This document shows positions 9,020 through 18,262 of a stretch of DNA of 64,000 nt, one piece after another. The stretch lies in contig NZ_CP033365.1 in assembly GCF_013170825.1 (NCBI RefSeq), positions 2,678,001-2,742,000 of the forward strand, written 5' to 3'. How positions within the stretch are numbered: position 1 is the stretch's first letter; every line of letters starts with the position of its first letter. The notes below the pieces were generated by a model. It ran no database searches. It saw only the letters and a program-made list of their open reading frames with translations, and was not told where the DNA came from. Made by a program: the position numbers and the translations under genes. This DNA is from Mesorhizobium sp. NZP2298. GTDB lineage: Bacteria > Pseudomonadota > Alphaproteobacteria > Rhizobiales > Rhizobiaceae.

Positions 9020-9220
9020 GCAATTCCAGGAAAAGTGTGAGCGATTTTCCGTCCGGAATTGCGTCAAAACAAGGAGTTGGAGTGGTTCGCCGTTTCCGTG
9101 AAACGGTGAAGTGCTCTAGAACATGACGCCGAAAAGTGTGAAGCGGTTTTCGGACGACATCATGCTCTACTTATTGATTTAGAGGCGGATTCAGATTTCA
9201 GGTCGATACGACCTGAAATC
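9020..9220. repeat. Rhizobial mosaic of palindromes (RIME-like intergenic element)
   Basis: Four inverted repeats lie in tandem. (a) 9020-9062, GCAATTCC paired with GGAATTGC plus an inner GGAAAA/TTTTCC. (b) 9086-9110, TTCGCCGTTTC pairing with GAAACGGTGAA over a 3-base loop. (c) 9122-9164, CCGAAAA/TTTTCGG inside CATGACG and CATCATG-like arms. (d) 9194-9220, GATTTCAGGTCG pairing perfectly with CGACCTGAAATC over a 3-base loop. This resembles the mosaic intergenic elements known from Rhizobium, Sinorhizobium and Mesorhizobium genomes (RIME type). In the operon transcript it lies between the binding-protein and permease genes, where such hairpins can stabilise the upstream message. Confidence 0.75.
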
Positions 9221-9248
9221 AGCCGGCTCCAGGCCCTGCATCTGATGA

Positions 9249-10037
9249 TCAATCGCCGTAGATGTCGAAATCGAAATATCGCTTGGTTATCGTGTCATAC
9301 TCGCCGCTGGCCTTCACGGCCTTCAGCGCGGCGTTGAGGCGGTCCCTAAGCGCCGTGTCTTCCTTGCGCAGGCCGCCGCCATCCCCGTCGCCGAACATCT
9401 TTTCATGCGGCAGGGTAACCTTGATTTCATAGGCTTGGCCTTCCGGCTTTTTCAGGAAGTCCTGGATCTGGATTCCCGCCGCCGCCATCAGGTCCACACG
9501 GCCGGCTTGCATGTCGGCGATTTCATCGTCGAGCGTCGGATAGATCTTCACTTCGCCAATGCCGTCCAACTTATCCTGCATGTAAGTCGCCTGCAGGCTC
9601 GCACTCTGCGCCGCCACGGTGACGCCCTTGAAAGTGTCCGGCTTTGCTACATCGAATTGCCGCGTGTCGGCCTTGGCGCCGACAAGTACGTTGGGCGAAT
9701 AGTAATACTTGTCGGTGAAGTCGATCACCTCCTTGCGCTTGTCCGTGATCGACATAGAGCTCCAGATGACATCGAACTTCTTGGCCAGCAGCGCGGGAAT
9801 GATGCCGTCCCAGGCGATATCGACGATTTCACACTTCGCCTTCATCTGTGTGCAGACGGCATTCATCAGGTCGATTTCCCAGCCTTGCCATTTGCCGCTG
9901 GCATCCTTGACTGAGAAGGGCGCGTATGGCTCGGCGGCTACCCCGAAGCGAATGACGTCTTCGGCGGCCGCTGAGGACGTGGCGGCGGCGCCAAAGGCCG
10001 CAGCAATTAGTGATACGATAACTGCCAGTTTTTTCAT
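9249..10037 (-). CDS. Amino-acid ABC transporter substrate-binding protein (family 3)
   Basis: 262 residues with a signal peptide (MKKLAVIVSLIAAAFG, cleavage near SSAAA-ED). The SBP family 3 pattern is clear: IRFGVAAEPYAPF, GWEIDLMNAVC, DVIWSSMSITDKRKEVIDF. The WSSMSIT box normally contributes the Arg and Ser/Thr that hold the amino-acid carboxylate. It acts in the periplasm and hands its ligand to the permeases encoded at 8965-7555. The 283-base spacer to the first permease is filled by the palindrome element, so receptor and permease levels may differ. The ligand is unknown. Confidence 0.9.
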   Translation of the reverse strand: MKKLAVIVSLIAAAFGAAATSSAAAEDVIRFGVAAEPYAPFSVKDASGKWQGWEIDLMNAVCTQMKAKCEIVDIAWDGIIPALLAKKFDVIWSSMSITDKRKEVIDFTDKYYYSPNVLVGAKADTRQFDVAKPDTFKGVTVAAQSASLQATYMQDKLDGIGEVKIYPTLDDEIADMQAGRVDLMAAAGIQIQDFLKKPEGQAYEIKVTLPHEKMFGDGDGGGLRKEDTALRDRLNAALKAVKASGEYDTITKRYFDFDIYGD

Positions 10038-10392
10038 GACGGTTCCCCTTTTTTGTTTCCTGCTGAATTGTCATTTCGCAGGGTGGTCTTCAAAAACGCT
10101 AACAGCTCAAGTCAAGGCGATCTAATGCTCTCTGCCGCGCGGTTCATCACCAATAGTTATGACAACGGCAGGGGCGCGATTGGCGCATTCCGGCCTGAGC
10201 CCCGACTGTGCCGAAAACCCTCTTCAGCCGCTTCAGTTGATCCAACCATGAGTTTTCCTCACTAGCCTCGTTCTGAAGGAAATAGGTGCGGCACTTGTCC
10301 GCCAAATCTGGGTTGTGTCATCGTCGATCCGATCCCGTCCTTGGGTGACTGCGACGCCGACAGCGAGGTCTCGTGCGACTTGAGTTTGCCAA
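10038..10392. other. Divergent intergenic region between importer receptor and amidase
   Basis: 355 bases separate the minus-strand receptor gene from the plus-strand amidase. No believable gene is visible. Both neighbours need promoters here, so this is a divergent control region. I could not pick out a regulator site. Confidence 0.4.
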
Positions 10393-11721
10393 ATGAGAAG
10401 TGGCCTTTCCGGATCTGTCGAGGAACTGAGCGAAAAAATCGCTTCCGGCCTTTCGCCGGTGACGATCGTGGAAGGCTGTCTGGAGAGGATCCATACGCTG
10501 AACGGGCAAATCAGGGCGATGATCTTCGTGAACGAAGCCGATGCCCTCGATGCCGCGCTCCAGGCAGAGCGCGAAATTCAGGCAGGTCGCCGGCGCGGTC
10601 CGCTGCATGGGGTGCCCATCGCGGTCAAGGACGTTGTTGATGTGATGCACTGGCCGACGACTGCGGGATCCCTGCTGTTGCGTGACCACGTCGCCCAGAA
10701 TACGGCAGCCTGCGTCGCCAACCTCCAGGCGGCAGGGGCAATCATGATCGGCAAGACCAACCTTCATGAGTTCTGCACTGGTGGGCATGACAATCCCTGG
10801 TTCGGCAAGGTCGTCAATCCGCTCGATGCAAGCCGCGGAACGGGCGGCACCAGTAGTGGATCGGCAGCGGCGGTTGCCGCGGGTTTCTGTGCGGCGGCGA
10901 TCGGCACCGACAGCGGCGGTTCAAACCGGTCTCCGGCGGCCGCGACGGGGTTGTTCGGCTATAAGCCGACCAACGGTCTGATCGACACGAAGGGTGTGAT
11001 GAGCATCGCGCCCTCGCTGGACTGCGTCGGCGTGCTGGCGCGCTCGACGAGGGATGTTCGCCTAGTCACCGAGGCCCTGACCGGAAAGCGGTTCAGCCGG
11101 CCGCGGGACAGCGGAAGCGTCAAGAGGACCGGCATGACGATCGCAGTGTGCCCCGCGCTGACCGGGGCACCTGTCGACAGCACTATCGAAAGGGCATTGG
11201 CCGCGCTGCTCGATCAACCCTTCGTTCGCACGGTGGAAATCGCCTTCGACGACACAGAGCAATTCGTGGCCGCGGGCCTGACGATCCTACAATACGAATT
11301 TGCCAGGACCTACCAGGATTCGATCGAGCGGACCCCGGATCTGGTCGGCGACGCGGTTCGCGTTTTCCTCGAGGACGGTGTCGGCATCAGCGCGGACGCT
11401 TACGACAGAGCCGTCGGGATCCGCGAGGATGCGCGTCGGCGCTTCATGGTGAAAATGGCGGGCCTGGATGCCCTGGCCGTCCCGACGGCTCCCGGCTCGG
11501 CGCCCCGGCTGTCGGACGAGCTTACCCAGGTGAATGGTGAAATGGTGTCGTGGGGGATGGCAGGCGGCCGGTTTCGCCGCTGGGCAAATATGCTCGGCAT
11601 GCCGGCTTTGGCAGTCCCGTTGGATGTTCCCGATGGCCTTCCCGTGTCGGTACAGCTTGCCGCTCTTCCTGGCCGGGATGCCGCCTTGCTCGACCTTGCC
11701 GAGACCTTGACCGGCACCTGA
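10393..11721 (+). CDS. Amidase (amidase-signature family, GatA-like)
   Basis: 442 residues. The Ser-cisSer-Lys triad is visible: Lys79 in VPIAVKDVVDV, cis-Ser154 in GGTSSGSA, and nucleophile Ser177 in GTDSGGSNRSPA. Amidase-signature enzymes hydrolyse carboxamides or ureas in the cytoplasm. No GatB or GatC gene is near, and the C-terminal part differs from tRNA-amidating GatA, so a catabolic amidase is more likely. A LysR gene follows 152 bases downstream in the same direction. The substrate is not evident from the sequence. Confidence 0.85.
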   Translation: MRSGLSGSVEELSEKIASGLSPVTIVEGCLERIHTLNGQIRAMIFVNEADALDAALQAEREIQAGRRRGPLHGVPIAVKDVVDVMHWPTTAGSLLLRDHVAQNTAACVANLQAAGAIMIGKTNLHEFCTGGHDNPWFGKVVNPLDASRGTGGTSSGSAAAVAAGFCAAAIGTDSGGSNRSPAAATGLFGYKPTNGLIDTKGVMSIAPSLDCVGVLARSTRDVRLVTEALTGKRFSRPRDSGSVKRTGMTIAVCPALTGAPVDSTIERALAALLDQPFVRTVEIAFDDTEQFVAAGLTILQYEFARTYQDSIERTPDLVGDAVRVFLEDGVGISADAYDRAVGIREDARRRFMVKMAGLDALAVPTAPGSAPRLSDELTQVNGEMVSWGMAGGRFRRWANMLGMPALAVPLDVPDGLPVSVQLAALPGRDAALLDLAETLTGT

Positions 11722-11873
11722 CTGGCGTTCGCAGGTCGTCAAAGTTCATAACCTGCCGGAATGAACCTCATTCGTTTGGCTATTGGAACGCCCGCTATCG
11801 CCAGTTAACATCGGCTTTGCCGTGACTTGCTCGGACGGCGCATCGATTTATCGACGGGGCAGGGTCAGCGGCC

Positions 11874-12851
11874 ATGAAGTTCAGTGAGAAAGACACGGTT
11901 GCAAAGGACGTGGAGTTCACGCCCCGCGAGATCGAGATTTTCGCTTCGGTCATGCTGCACGGGACGACGACGAAGGCGGCCGACGCGCTGGACATCACGC
12001 AGCCCGCTGTCAGCAAAATGCTCCAGCAGCTCACCGAGAAGGCGGATTTTCAGCTGTTCAGGAAAAGCCGGCAGCGGCTGATCCCGACTCCTGAAGCGCA
12101 CATGCTTTATGCGGAAGTGCAGCGGGTTTTCGAATCCGCGCGCGGTATCTCGCGTGCCGCCAAGGAAATCCGCGAACTGCGCAGCGGCAGGCTGAACATC
12201 TGCGCGCTGCCGGCTTTCGGATCCACACTGCTGCCATCCATCATAACCAGCTTCTCAAGCCACCATCCGTCCGTGTCCATCTCACTGGATATCCGCAGCT
12301 CCGCGACGGTGGTGCAGAGGGCAAGCCGCAATCAGCTCGACATCGGTATTGGTGTCACGGCGTCGGACGAGAACCCTTCCATCGTGAGGCGAGCGCTGAC
12401 CGCGACACCGCCCGTCTGCGTCATGCCCGCGGGCCATCGTTTATCGCAGCTCGAAGTCATCCAGGCGGATGACCTCGACGGTCTCGACTTCATCTCGATG
12501 GGCTCGGCCGATCCGATGCGACGGCAACTCGACGCCCTGTGCGACGAGCGCGGTGTCAGGCGCCTGCTGAAGGTGGAGGCCAGCCTGTCCAGCGCCTGCA
12601 TCGCCTTGGTCGCGTCCGGAGCGGGCGTGACGGTCGTTGATCGGCTCTCCGCGTGGATGGCGCGCGACCTGCCGATCGAGATCAGGGATTTCCGGCCGCA
12701 TCTTGATCTGAATCTCAGCGTGTATCGGCCGTGGGGCGTCATCGCGTCGACTGCGGCTGACGCTTTCACCGAGCATCTCATCCAGACCACGCGGAGCTTT
12801 ATGAACAGCGTGGACGCCGGGATAGTGGCTCTTGGGACAAGGCAGGATTAG
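11874..12851 (+). CDS. LysR family transcriptional regulator
   Basis: 325 residues. A winged HTH covers residues about 14-73 (TPREIEIFASVMLHGTTTKAADALDITQPAVSKMLQ, given here in two overlapping motifs: AADALDITQPAVSKML and the following FRKSRQRLIPT). A type 2 periplasmic-binding-like effector domain covers about 100-300. It is encoded after the amidase and converges on the aminotransferase-fold gene with only 8 bases between stops. Likely targets are the divergent or adjacent catabolic genes, by usual LysR practice. The effector is unknown. Confidence 0.88.
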   Translation: MKFSEKDTVAKDVEFTPREIEIFASVMLHGTTTKAADALDITQPAVSKMLQQLTEKADFQLFRKSRQRLIPTPEAHMLYAEVQRVFESARGISRAAKEIRELRSGRLNICALPAFGSTLLPSIITSFSSHHPSVSISLDIRSSATVVQRASRNQLDIGIGVTASDENPSIVRRALTATPPVCVMPAGHRLSQLEVIQADDLDGLDFISMGSADPMRRQLDALCDERGVRRLLKVEASLSSACIALVASGAGVTVVDRLSAWMARDLPIEIRDFRPHLDLNLSVYRPWGVIASTAADAFTEHLIQTTRSFMNSVDAGIVALGTRQD

Positions 12852-12859
12852 CAAGGGTG

Positions 12860-14002
12860 CTAGCGGAGCGGCAGGCTCTGGAAGAGGCGATCGATATCGG
12901 CTTCGTCGTTGTAAACATGAGGAGATACACGCATCTTGGTGCCGCGCAGCGTGACATGCACATTAGCGCGCTTCAGTTCCTGCGCCGCATTCGGCAAGAG
13001 CCGATCGCCGATATCGAGGATCGAGATATGAGGCGTCGGATGCAGCGGACGCACAACCGGCAGGCCGCGATTTTCTGCCTCTATCCAGACTAGCTCGTTG
13101 AGGTGACGAAGGCGCTCGAAAACGCTCTCGACGGTCCAGTCGCGGATGAGCTCCAAGGCGGCGATTGCGATAGGCAGGACGGCGAAGTCGGAGCGTTCGC
13201 CCATGTCGAACCGCCGCGCGCCGGGCAAAAACTCGGCCACCGTTACCTTGTAGAAGTCGGACCGGTCGCCACCCAGGCGGTTCCATGAATGGTGTTCGAG
13301 CGTGCGTCCCCCTTCGTGCCAGCGCGGGGCGGCGTAAAGGAACGCCAGGCGATACGGGCCAAGCAGGAATTTGTAGGTGGCAAAGACCAGGAAATCCGGC
13401 CGGACGCGACGGACGTCGAAGGGCACCGCGCCAACCCATTGAGTGCCATCGACAACGAGGGCCGCGCTCGCCGCCCGTGCGGCTTCCGCCACGACTTCGA
13501 GGTCGATCGCCATGCCCTCGAACCAGTGGACGAGAGTGCCGGCAACGACCGCGATGGGGCGGCTGGAGGCGCGGATCGCGGATACGATCGCGCCGGTCCA
13601 ATCTCCGTCGGCCGGTTGCGGAACGACGTCGACAAGCGCGCCCGAGCGCTGCGCCAGATCATACCAGACATATCGGTGCGAGGTGTGTTCGTTCTCCATG
13701 AGAAGGATAGCCGAACCCGGTGGAACCGCCACGTTGGCGGCCGCGATCGCCATGCCGTAGCTGGTGGCGGCCACGATGGCGACGTCGTCGGCAGCGGCGC
13801 CCACCATCGAGGCGGCAAGCCGTCGGGCGTGTTCCACCTCATCGTAATAGGATGCGATAGTCATCTTCCAGGGCTCGGCTTTCACCCTGACGCCAGCCTC
13901 TCCGGCAGCGACCGCAGCGATCGGGATCGGGGACATGTAGGCGGCGTCCAGGTAAGCCGTCTCGCGGGGGATGGAAAAGAGATCGCGCTGGCAGTTCAAC
14001 AT
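12860..14002 (-). CDS. Class V aminotransferase-fold PLP enzyme
   Basis: 380 residues from ATG 14002. An upstream extension to 14098 overlaps the neighbouring gene and lacks homology-like sequence. Fold-type I PLP features are visible: Asp185 in LVVDGTQWVG, which contacts the pyridine nitrogen, and Lys211 in FATYKFLLGPYR, which forms the Schiff base. The sequence resembles the kynureninase/cysteine-desulfurase branch, in which many members are lyases or racemases, so aminotransferase activity is not assured. It lies directly after an ornithine cyclodeaminase-family gene (4 bases between), indicating one operon for amino-acid breakdown. Confidence 0.82.
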   Translation of the reverse strand: MLNCQRDLFSIPRETAYLDAAYMSPIPIAAVAAGEAGVRVKAEPWKMTIASYYDEVEHARRLAASMVGAAADDVAIVAATSYGMAIAAANVAVPPGSAILLMENEHTSHRYVWYDLAQRSGALVDVVPQPADGDWTGAIVSAIRASSRPIAVVAGTLVHWFEGMAIDLEVVAEAARAASAALVVDGTQWVGAVPFDVRRVRPDFLVFATYKFLLGPYRLAFLYAAPRWHEGGRTLEHHSWNRLGGDRSDFYKVTVAEFLPGARRFDMGERSDFAVLPIAIAALELIRDWTVESVFERLRHLNELVWIEAENRGLPVVRPLHPTPHISILDIGDRLLPNAAQELKRANVHVTLRGTKMRVSPHVYNDEADIDRLFQSLPLR

Positions 14003-14006
14003 GGCG

Positions 14007-15008
14007 TCACAACCTGAAATCGATCGAGGTACCCCGGCCGGTGTCGCGGGCGCGGGCATAGACGAGATTGGCGAGTTCGATGTCCTGGGCGGGGACACCG
14101 AGAGACCGGTAGAGCGTCAGGTCGGCGTCGCTGGTGCGGCCGGGCTTCGCGCCCGCCAGCACTTCGCCGATCTCGCCGCGAATATGGTCGCCCCTGATTT
14201 GGCCGCCCTCAGTCGCCTCGACCAACTCTCCGGCGGCGACGAGCGCCATGGGCAGGTAATCCACCCAGATCTTCGATCTGCGCACGCATTCGAGGTCGAT
14301 CTCGCGGCATGACGCCACGCTCGCGCCGACCGCGTTGACATGGACACCACGCGGCAGCCATTCGCCGAACAGCACCGGCACCTCGGAAGATGTCGTCGTG
14401 CAGACGATGTCGGCCTCGCGAACGGCTCGACTGGCGTCGCGATGCGCATGCGCCTCGAAGCCGGCGGTCGACAGGCTCTCGGCGAAGCGCCGCGCCTTCG
14501 CAAGATCTCGACCCCAGACATGGACCACGCGGATTGGCCGCACATCGGCAATGGCCTCGACGTGCCGGCGAGCCTGCTCGCCATAGCCGAGGATCGTCAG
14601 CGTCGAGCTGCCCGGGCGCGACAGCGCCCTCGTGGCGACCGCGCTAGCGGCCGCGGTCCGCCAGGCCGTCAACTCTCCTCCGTCGATCAGAGCCGCAGGT
14701 CGCCCGTGATCCTTGTCGAACAGGAAAACACCGCCGCGGTGAGACGCGAGCCCGTGCGCGAAATTGTCCGGAAACACCGACAGCACCTTCGCCCCGAACA
14801 GCGGCTGGTCGTCAAGTGCGGCATACATCAACGACAGGCAAGTGCCCGCCGCGCCTGGAAGGTCGAGCGTGCGTCTGATCTGCTGGCGGGCCGCGCCGTT
14901 CGAAGTCTTGAGCAGTGCCGCCTCGGTCACTTCAAGCGCGTCGGCCAGGGTCAAGACCTGCCTGATCGCCTTCTTGTCGATCAGGAGGAATTCGGTCTCG
15001 GCATTCAC
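14007..15008 (-). CDS. Ornithine cyclodeaminase / mu-crystallin family protein
   Basis: 333 residues from a GTG at 15008, with GGACGAGA upstream. The family pattern is present: FGAKVLSVFPDN, GELTAWRTAAASAVAT, a Rossmann nucleotide site TILGYGEQARRHVEAI, and VNAVGAS. Members include ornithine cyclodeaminase, alanine dehydrogenase and imine (ketimine) reductases, all using NAD(P). The exact reaction cannot be read. It is the first gene of a two-gene unit with the PLP enzyme at 12860-14002, consistent with oxidation or reduction of an amino acid or its cyclic imine. Confidence 0.85.
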   Translation of the reverse strand: MNAETEFLLIDKKAIRQVLTLADALEVTEAALLKTSNGAARQQIRRTLDLPGAAGTCLSLMYAALDDQPLFGAKVLSVFPDNFAHGLASHRGGVFLFDKDHGRPAALIDGGELTAWRTAAASAVATRALSRPGSSTLTILGYGEQARRHVEAIADVRPIRVVHVWGRDLAKARRFAESLSTAGFEAHAHRDASRAVREADIVCTTTSSEVPVLFGEWLPRGVHVNAVGASVASCREIDLECVRRSKIWVDYLPMALVAAGELVEATEGGQIRGDHIRGEIGEVLAGAKPGRTSDADLTLYRSLGVPAQDIELANLVYARARDTGRGTSIDFRL

Positions 15009-15443
15009 CGTGCGGTCTCGTCCATTCGACGACCTCCGTATGCGTCGGGTTTCGCCGAGCGTAGCACTGCCCTCGCAAGCGGCTGCGCACGACTTTCATA
15101 ACTTGGCGCGAGAAGTTGCCCATGCCGGATCATGCGTCGACAAATGCAGCGTGGAGAGCGGCAGGCGCCGGTTCATAACTTTTGGCTATCAACGGCAGTG
15201 GCCAGTTCAATTGACCGCAATCGCCCGCCCGTTGCAATGTTTCCGGGCAATTTGAAGTGCCGAATCCGACTTGTATCGAAGTTCATCTGCAGTTGAAGCG
15301 AATAAAATTGTCAAAATCTGCAATATGAAAAACGTTTACGAAATCAGGCGACCGGCACGACAGCAAATAAGCAAACAACAATCTCGCCACTATTGAGAAA
15401 TTGGTTGGCGTGAAGAGTAATATTTCTATCGGAGGTTATCCAT
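15009..15443. promoter_or_regulatory. Divergent control region, AT-rich on its right side
   Basis: 435 bases lie between divergent genes (GTG at 15008 on minus, ATG at 15444 on plus). No credible gene lies inside. From about 15285 to 15430 the base composition falls well below the surroundings, with runs such as gaataaaattg and gtaatatttc, as expected for promoter DNA. A strong ribosome site CGGAGG precedes the ATG at 15444. No specific operator could be assigned. Confidence 0.5.
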
Positions 15444-16580
15444 ATGCGTGTCGTGGTCATCGGTTCCGGCATCGTCGGCAGTTCCGCCGCCTATGAATGC
15501 GCCAAGGCGGGGGCGGACGTCTTGGTGCTGGAGGCCGGCAGGATAGCGGGGGGCACATCGGCGGTAAGCTTCGCCTGGACGAATGCTACGACCAAGCGGC
15601 CGCGGCCCTATTTCGATCTCAATGTCGCGGGTATGCGCGCCCATCTCGAGCTGAGGCGCGACTTCGGTGTCGCCCCCTGGTTTACCCAAAGCGGCAGTTT
15701 CGATTGGCGCACAGTGTCGGAATCGATGGACGATTATTTCGAGAACTTCCGGCAGATGAAAGAATGGGGCTACGGCGTCGAGTGGATCGACAAGAACCTG
15801 GTAGCCGAGATGGAGCCCGATATCGACGTCGCGGCCATCGGTGATTGTCCGATCTCGTATTATCCGGAGGAGGGCTGGGTCGATCCGGTCCTTTATGCGG
15901 CCTGGCTTTTGCGGGCGGCGAAGGAGCGCTGGGGCGCTAAGGTGAGGGTCGATGCACGCGTGACCGAGATTGAAACCGAAGGCGGCCGCGTCAGCGCGGT
16001 ACGCACGGCGGACGGCGTGCGCCACGGTGCCGATGCCGTGGTGAACTGCACCGGCGGCTGGTCAAGCCAAAGGCTCGGCGATGCCCAGGGCATCCCGCTC
16101 TCCTCGACGATCGGCGTGCTCGCCTTCACCCCGCCGGTAGCGTTGACGCTGCGCAGCCAGTTGCATGCCGACGATCTGGATATACGTCCCGACGGCGCCG
16201 GCCGCATCATGATCCACAAGGTCTCGGTGGACCTGACCTTCAAGAAGCCGGAGGCTATCAGCCCGAGCGGCGATGAGGCGAGGACGCTGCTGGAGGCAGC
16301 AAGCAAGGTCCTGCCTTCGCTTCGCGCCGCGGGCGTGGAAGCCATCCGCACCACGGTGCGACCCTTCCCGGAAGACGGCTATACCTGTGCCGGCGCGATG
16401 CCGGACGTCGCCGGCCATTATATGGCGGTGACGCATAGCGGCGTCACCATCGGCCCGCAACTGGGCAAGGTGGTCGCCGACGAGGTCGTGCGCGGCAAGC
16501 TCCATGACGAGATGGAGACGTTCCGCCCGCAGCGCTTTTTCCAGGCGAGCGCGAAGCGCGCCGCCGCCGCGCACGCATGA
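15444..16580 (+). CDS. DAO-family FAD-dependent amino-acid oxidoreductase
   Basis: 378 residues. The dinucleotide fold is at the very N-terminus (VVVIGSGIVGSSAAYE), followed by the FAD-binding Glu of LVLEAGR. The C-terminal GYTCAGAMPDVAGHYMAVTHSGVT region is the second FAD segment typical of D-amino-acid, glycine and sarcosine oxidases/dehydrogenases. It would oxidise an amine to an imine. A RidA-family gene follows 24 bases later and a polar amino-acid importer after that. The ribosome site CGGAGG fixes the start. Confidence 0.85.
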   Translation: MRVVVIGSGIVGSSAAYECAKAGADVLVLEAGRIAGGTSAVSFAWTNATTKRPRPYFDLNVAGMRAHLELRRDFGVAPWFTQSGSFDWRTVSESMDDYFENFRQMKEWGYGVEWIDKNLVAEMEPDIDVAAIGDCPISYYPEEGWVDPVLYAAWLLRAAKERWGAKVRVDARVTEIETEGGRVSAVRTADGVRHGADAVVNCTGGWSSQRLGDAQGIPLSSTIGVLAFTPPVALTLRSQLHADDLDIRPDGAGRIMIHKVSVDLTFKKPEAISPSGDEARTLLEAASKVLPSLRAAGVEAIRTTVRPFPEDGYTCAGAMPDVAGHYMAVTHSGVTIGPQLGKVVADEVVRGKLHDEMETFRPQRFFQASAKRAAAAHA

Positions 16581-16604
16581 TTTCTCGTCGAACGCAGGCG
16601 CACG

Positions 16605-16955
16605 ATGACGAAAATTGAAAGACACGAGAAGAATGAGCGGCTCAGTCGGATCGTCGTTCACAATGGGACGATCTATCTCTCGGGCCTAACCGCCGACGAC
16701 CGGCAAGCCGATACAGCCGGCCAAACGCGACAGATACTGAAGAAGGCCGACGACCTTCTGGGTAGGGTCGGTTCCGCTCGATCGCAACTGCTGTTCGCGC
16801 AGATATGGCTGAAGGACGCCGGCGATTTCGACGCGATGAACAAGGCCTGGGTCGACTGGCTCGACGGCGCCGAACCGCCGGCGCGGGCCACTGTCGGAGC
16901 AAGCTTCGCGCTGCCCGATATCCGCGTTGAGATACAGTTTACCGCGGTGAACTGA
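16605..16955 (+). CDS. RidA family protein (imine/enamine deaminase-like)
   Basis: 116 residues, the normal size of a RidA/YjgF/UK114 monomer. Arg94 in PPARATV matches the family's substrate-carboxylate Arg, and Glu109 in VEIQFTAV the downstream conserved acid. RidA proteins hydrolyse reactive 2-imino acids, forming trimers with active sites between subunits. Its place just after a DAO-type oxidase suggests it clears the imine made there. That link is inference from context. Confidence 0.88.
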   Translation: MTKIERHEKNERLSRIVVHNGTIYLSGLTADDRQADTAGQTRQILKKADDLLGRVGSARSQLLFAQIWLKDAGDFDAMNKAWVDWLDGAEPPARATVGASFALPDIRVEIQFTAVN

Positions 16956-17355
16956 CAAGGGCGCTCTTCGGTCAAGTCAGAGATCAGCTCCGGTTTTTAG
17001 AGCCGTCGCCTCGCGCGCTCCCCTTCGGCCGACCAACAGAGCGCCGCCGACGCTCCACATTCCAGTCGTTTGCTCCGACTTCGTCAGGTGTCGGTGCCTC
17101 GCGCCTCCATATTTCCGACATCGCAGCAAAAGCGGATCCCGCGCTCGACATTTCGGTCCAAGCGCGCAGGACGGCCAGCGCAATTCACTATGAAAGCCTG
17201 GTCGATGTACCGATTCCTATAACCTGTGAGAATAGACCTTCGAAATCATTCTATTGGACGGCATTCATTCCAACGCACATTCTGCGGCCGCTGAAGGGCA
17301 GTCGTCCAAGTTTTCGGTTCGCTCTTCCTCACAACGAGAAAAATGGGGAACGTTG
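16956..17355. other. Intergenic region before the amino-acid receptor gene
   Basis: 400 bases without a recognised gene. One plus-strand frame between about 17085 and 17340 stays open and reads somewhat protein-like (HISDIAAKADPALDISVQA), but it lacks an ATG start and matches nothing I know. It could be a decayed gene end or chance. The last 60 bases must carry the promoter or leader for the receptor gene. GGGGAA precedes its ATG. Confidence 0.35.
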
Positions 17356-18258
17356 ATGTTTGACAGAAAGACCTGCTTGCAGGCCGTGTCGGTTTTGGCG
17401 GTGATGACCGCCTTTGGCTGCGCCACGGATGCTTTGGCGCAAGGCTTTGACACATCCGGGATCAAGGTTGATTCGTCACTTGCCGCGCGTCTTCCGGACA
17501 AGATCAAGGACGCTGGCGTGATCGTGATCGGCTCCGACACGTCCTATGCGCCCTGGGAGTATCTGAGTGAGAAGGACGGGCAGACGCCTGAGGGCATCGA
17601 TGTCGACATCGCCGATGCGATTGGCAACAGGCTCGGCGTGAAGATCGATTTCCAGACCTCGGCCTTCGACGCCATCCTTCCCGCGCTCGGAACGAAGTTC
17701 GATCTCGGCGTTTCCGCACTCTCGATCACCAAGGAGCGCATGAACGCAGTCAACTTCGTCAGCTACACCCAAACGGGAAATCTATGGGGCATAAGGGCAG
17801 GTAATCCCACTAACTTCGATCCGGCCAATCTGTGTGGGACCAAGATCGCGATCATGTCCGGCACGTCCCAAGAAAAAGAGGTGGAGCAGGAAAGTCAGCG
17901 GTGCGTTTCGTCTGGAAAGAAGGAAATAGAACTCATACCCTTCAAGGTCCAGACCGAGGCGCTGACCCGTGTTGCGGCCGGTGGCGCCGATGCGACGTTT
18001 TCCGGGCCGGCCACGATTGGCTATGCGGCCAAGAGTTCGAATGGCCAGTTGGAGACAATGGAAGCAACGCCCGCGATGTCCGAAATCGGATATAATGGCA
18101 TCGCAGTGGCCAAGTCAGATGAAAAATTGACGGGTCTGGTCGCCGATACCATCAATTCCCTTATCGAAGATGGTACCTACAAGGCTATTCTGGATGCTTG
18201 GGGTCTCGGCTCGGCAATCGTCGACAAAGCCATGGTAAATCCTCAAGTCGAAGACTGA
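17356..18258 (+). CDS. Polar amino-acid ABC transporter substrate-binding protein (family 3)
   Basis: 300 residues from ATG 17356, chosen because GGGGAA precedes it and it starts the signal peptide (cleavage after DALA-Q). The family pattern is clear: GVIVIGSDTSYAPWEYL, GIDVDIADAIGNRLGV, FDLGVSALSITKERM. It is the receptor of a complete importer with the permease and ATPase genes that follow at once (4 and 4 bases of spacing). The ligand is probably an amino acid or amino-acid derivative degraded by the oxidase and RidA upstream. Confidence 0.9.
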   Translation: MFDRKTCLQAVSVLAVMTAFGCATDALAQGFDTSGIKVDSSLAARLPDKIKDAGVIVIGSDTSYAPWEYLSEKDGQTPEGIDVDIADAIGNRLGVKIDFQTSAFDAILPALGTKFDLGVSALSITKERMNAVNFVSYTQTGNLWGIRAGNPTNFDPANLCGTKIAIMSGTSQEKEVEQESQRCVSSGKKEIELIPFKVQTEALTRVAAGGADATFSGPATIGYAAKSSNGQLETMEATPAMSEIGYNGIAVAKSDEKLTGLVADTINSLIEDGTYKAILDAWGLGSAIVDKAMVNPQVED

Positions 18259-18262
18259 AATC

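Noticed and set aside
11171..11180. CTGTCGACAG as a further GntR operator
   Set aside because: It lies inside the amidase coding region and differs from GTGTCGACAC at both outer positions.
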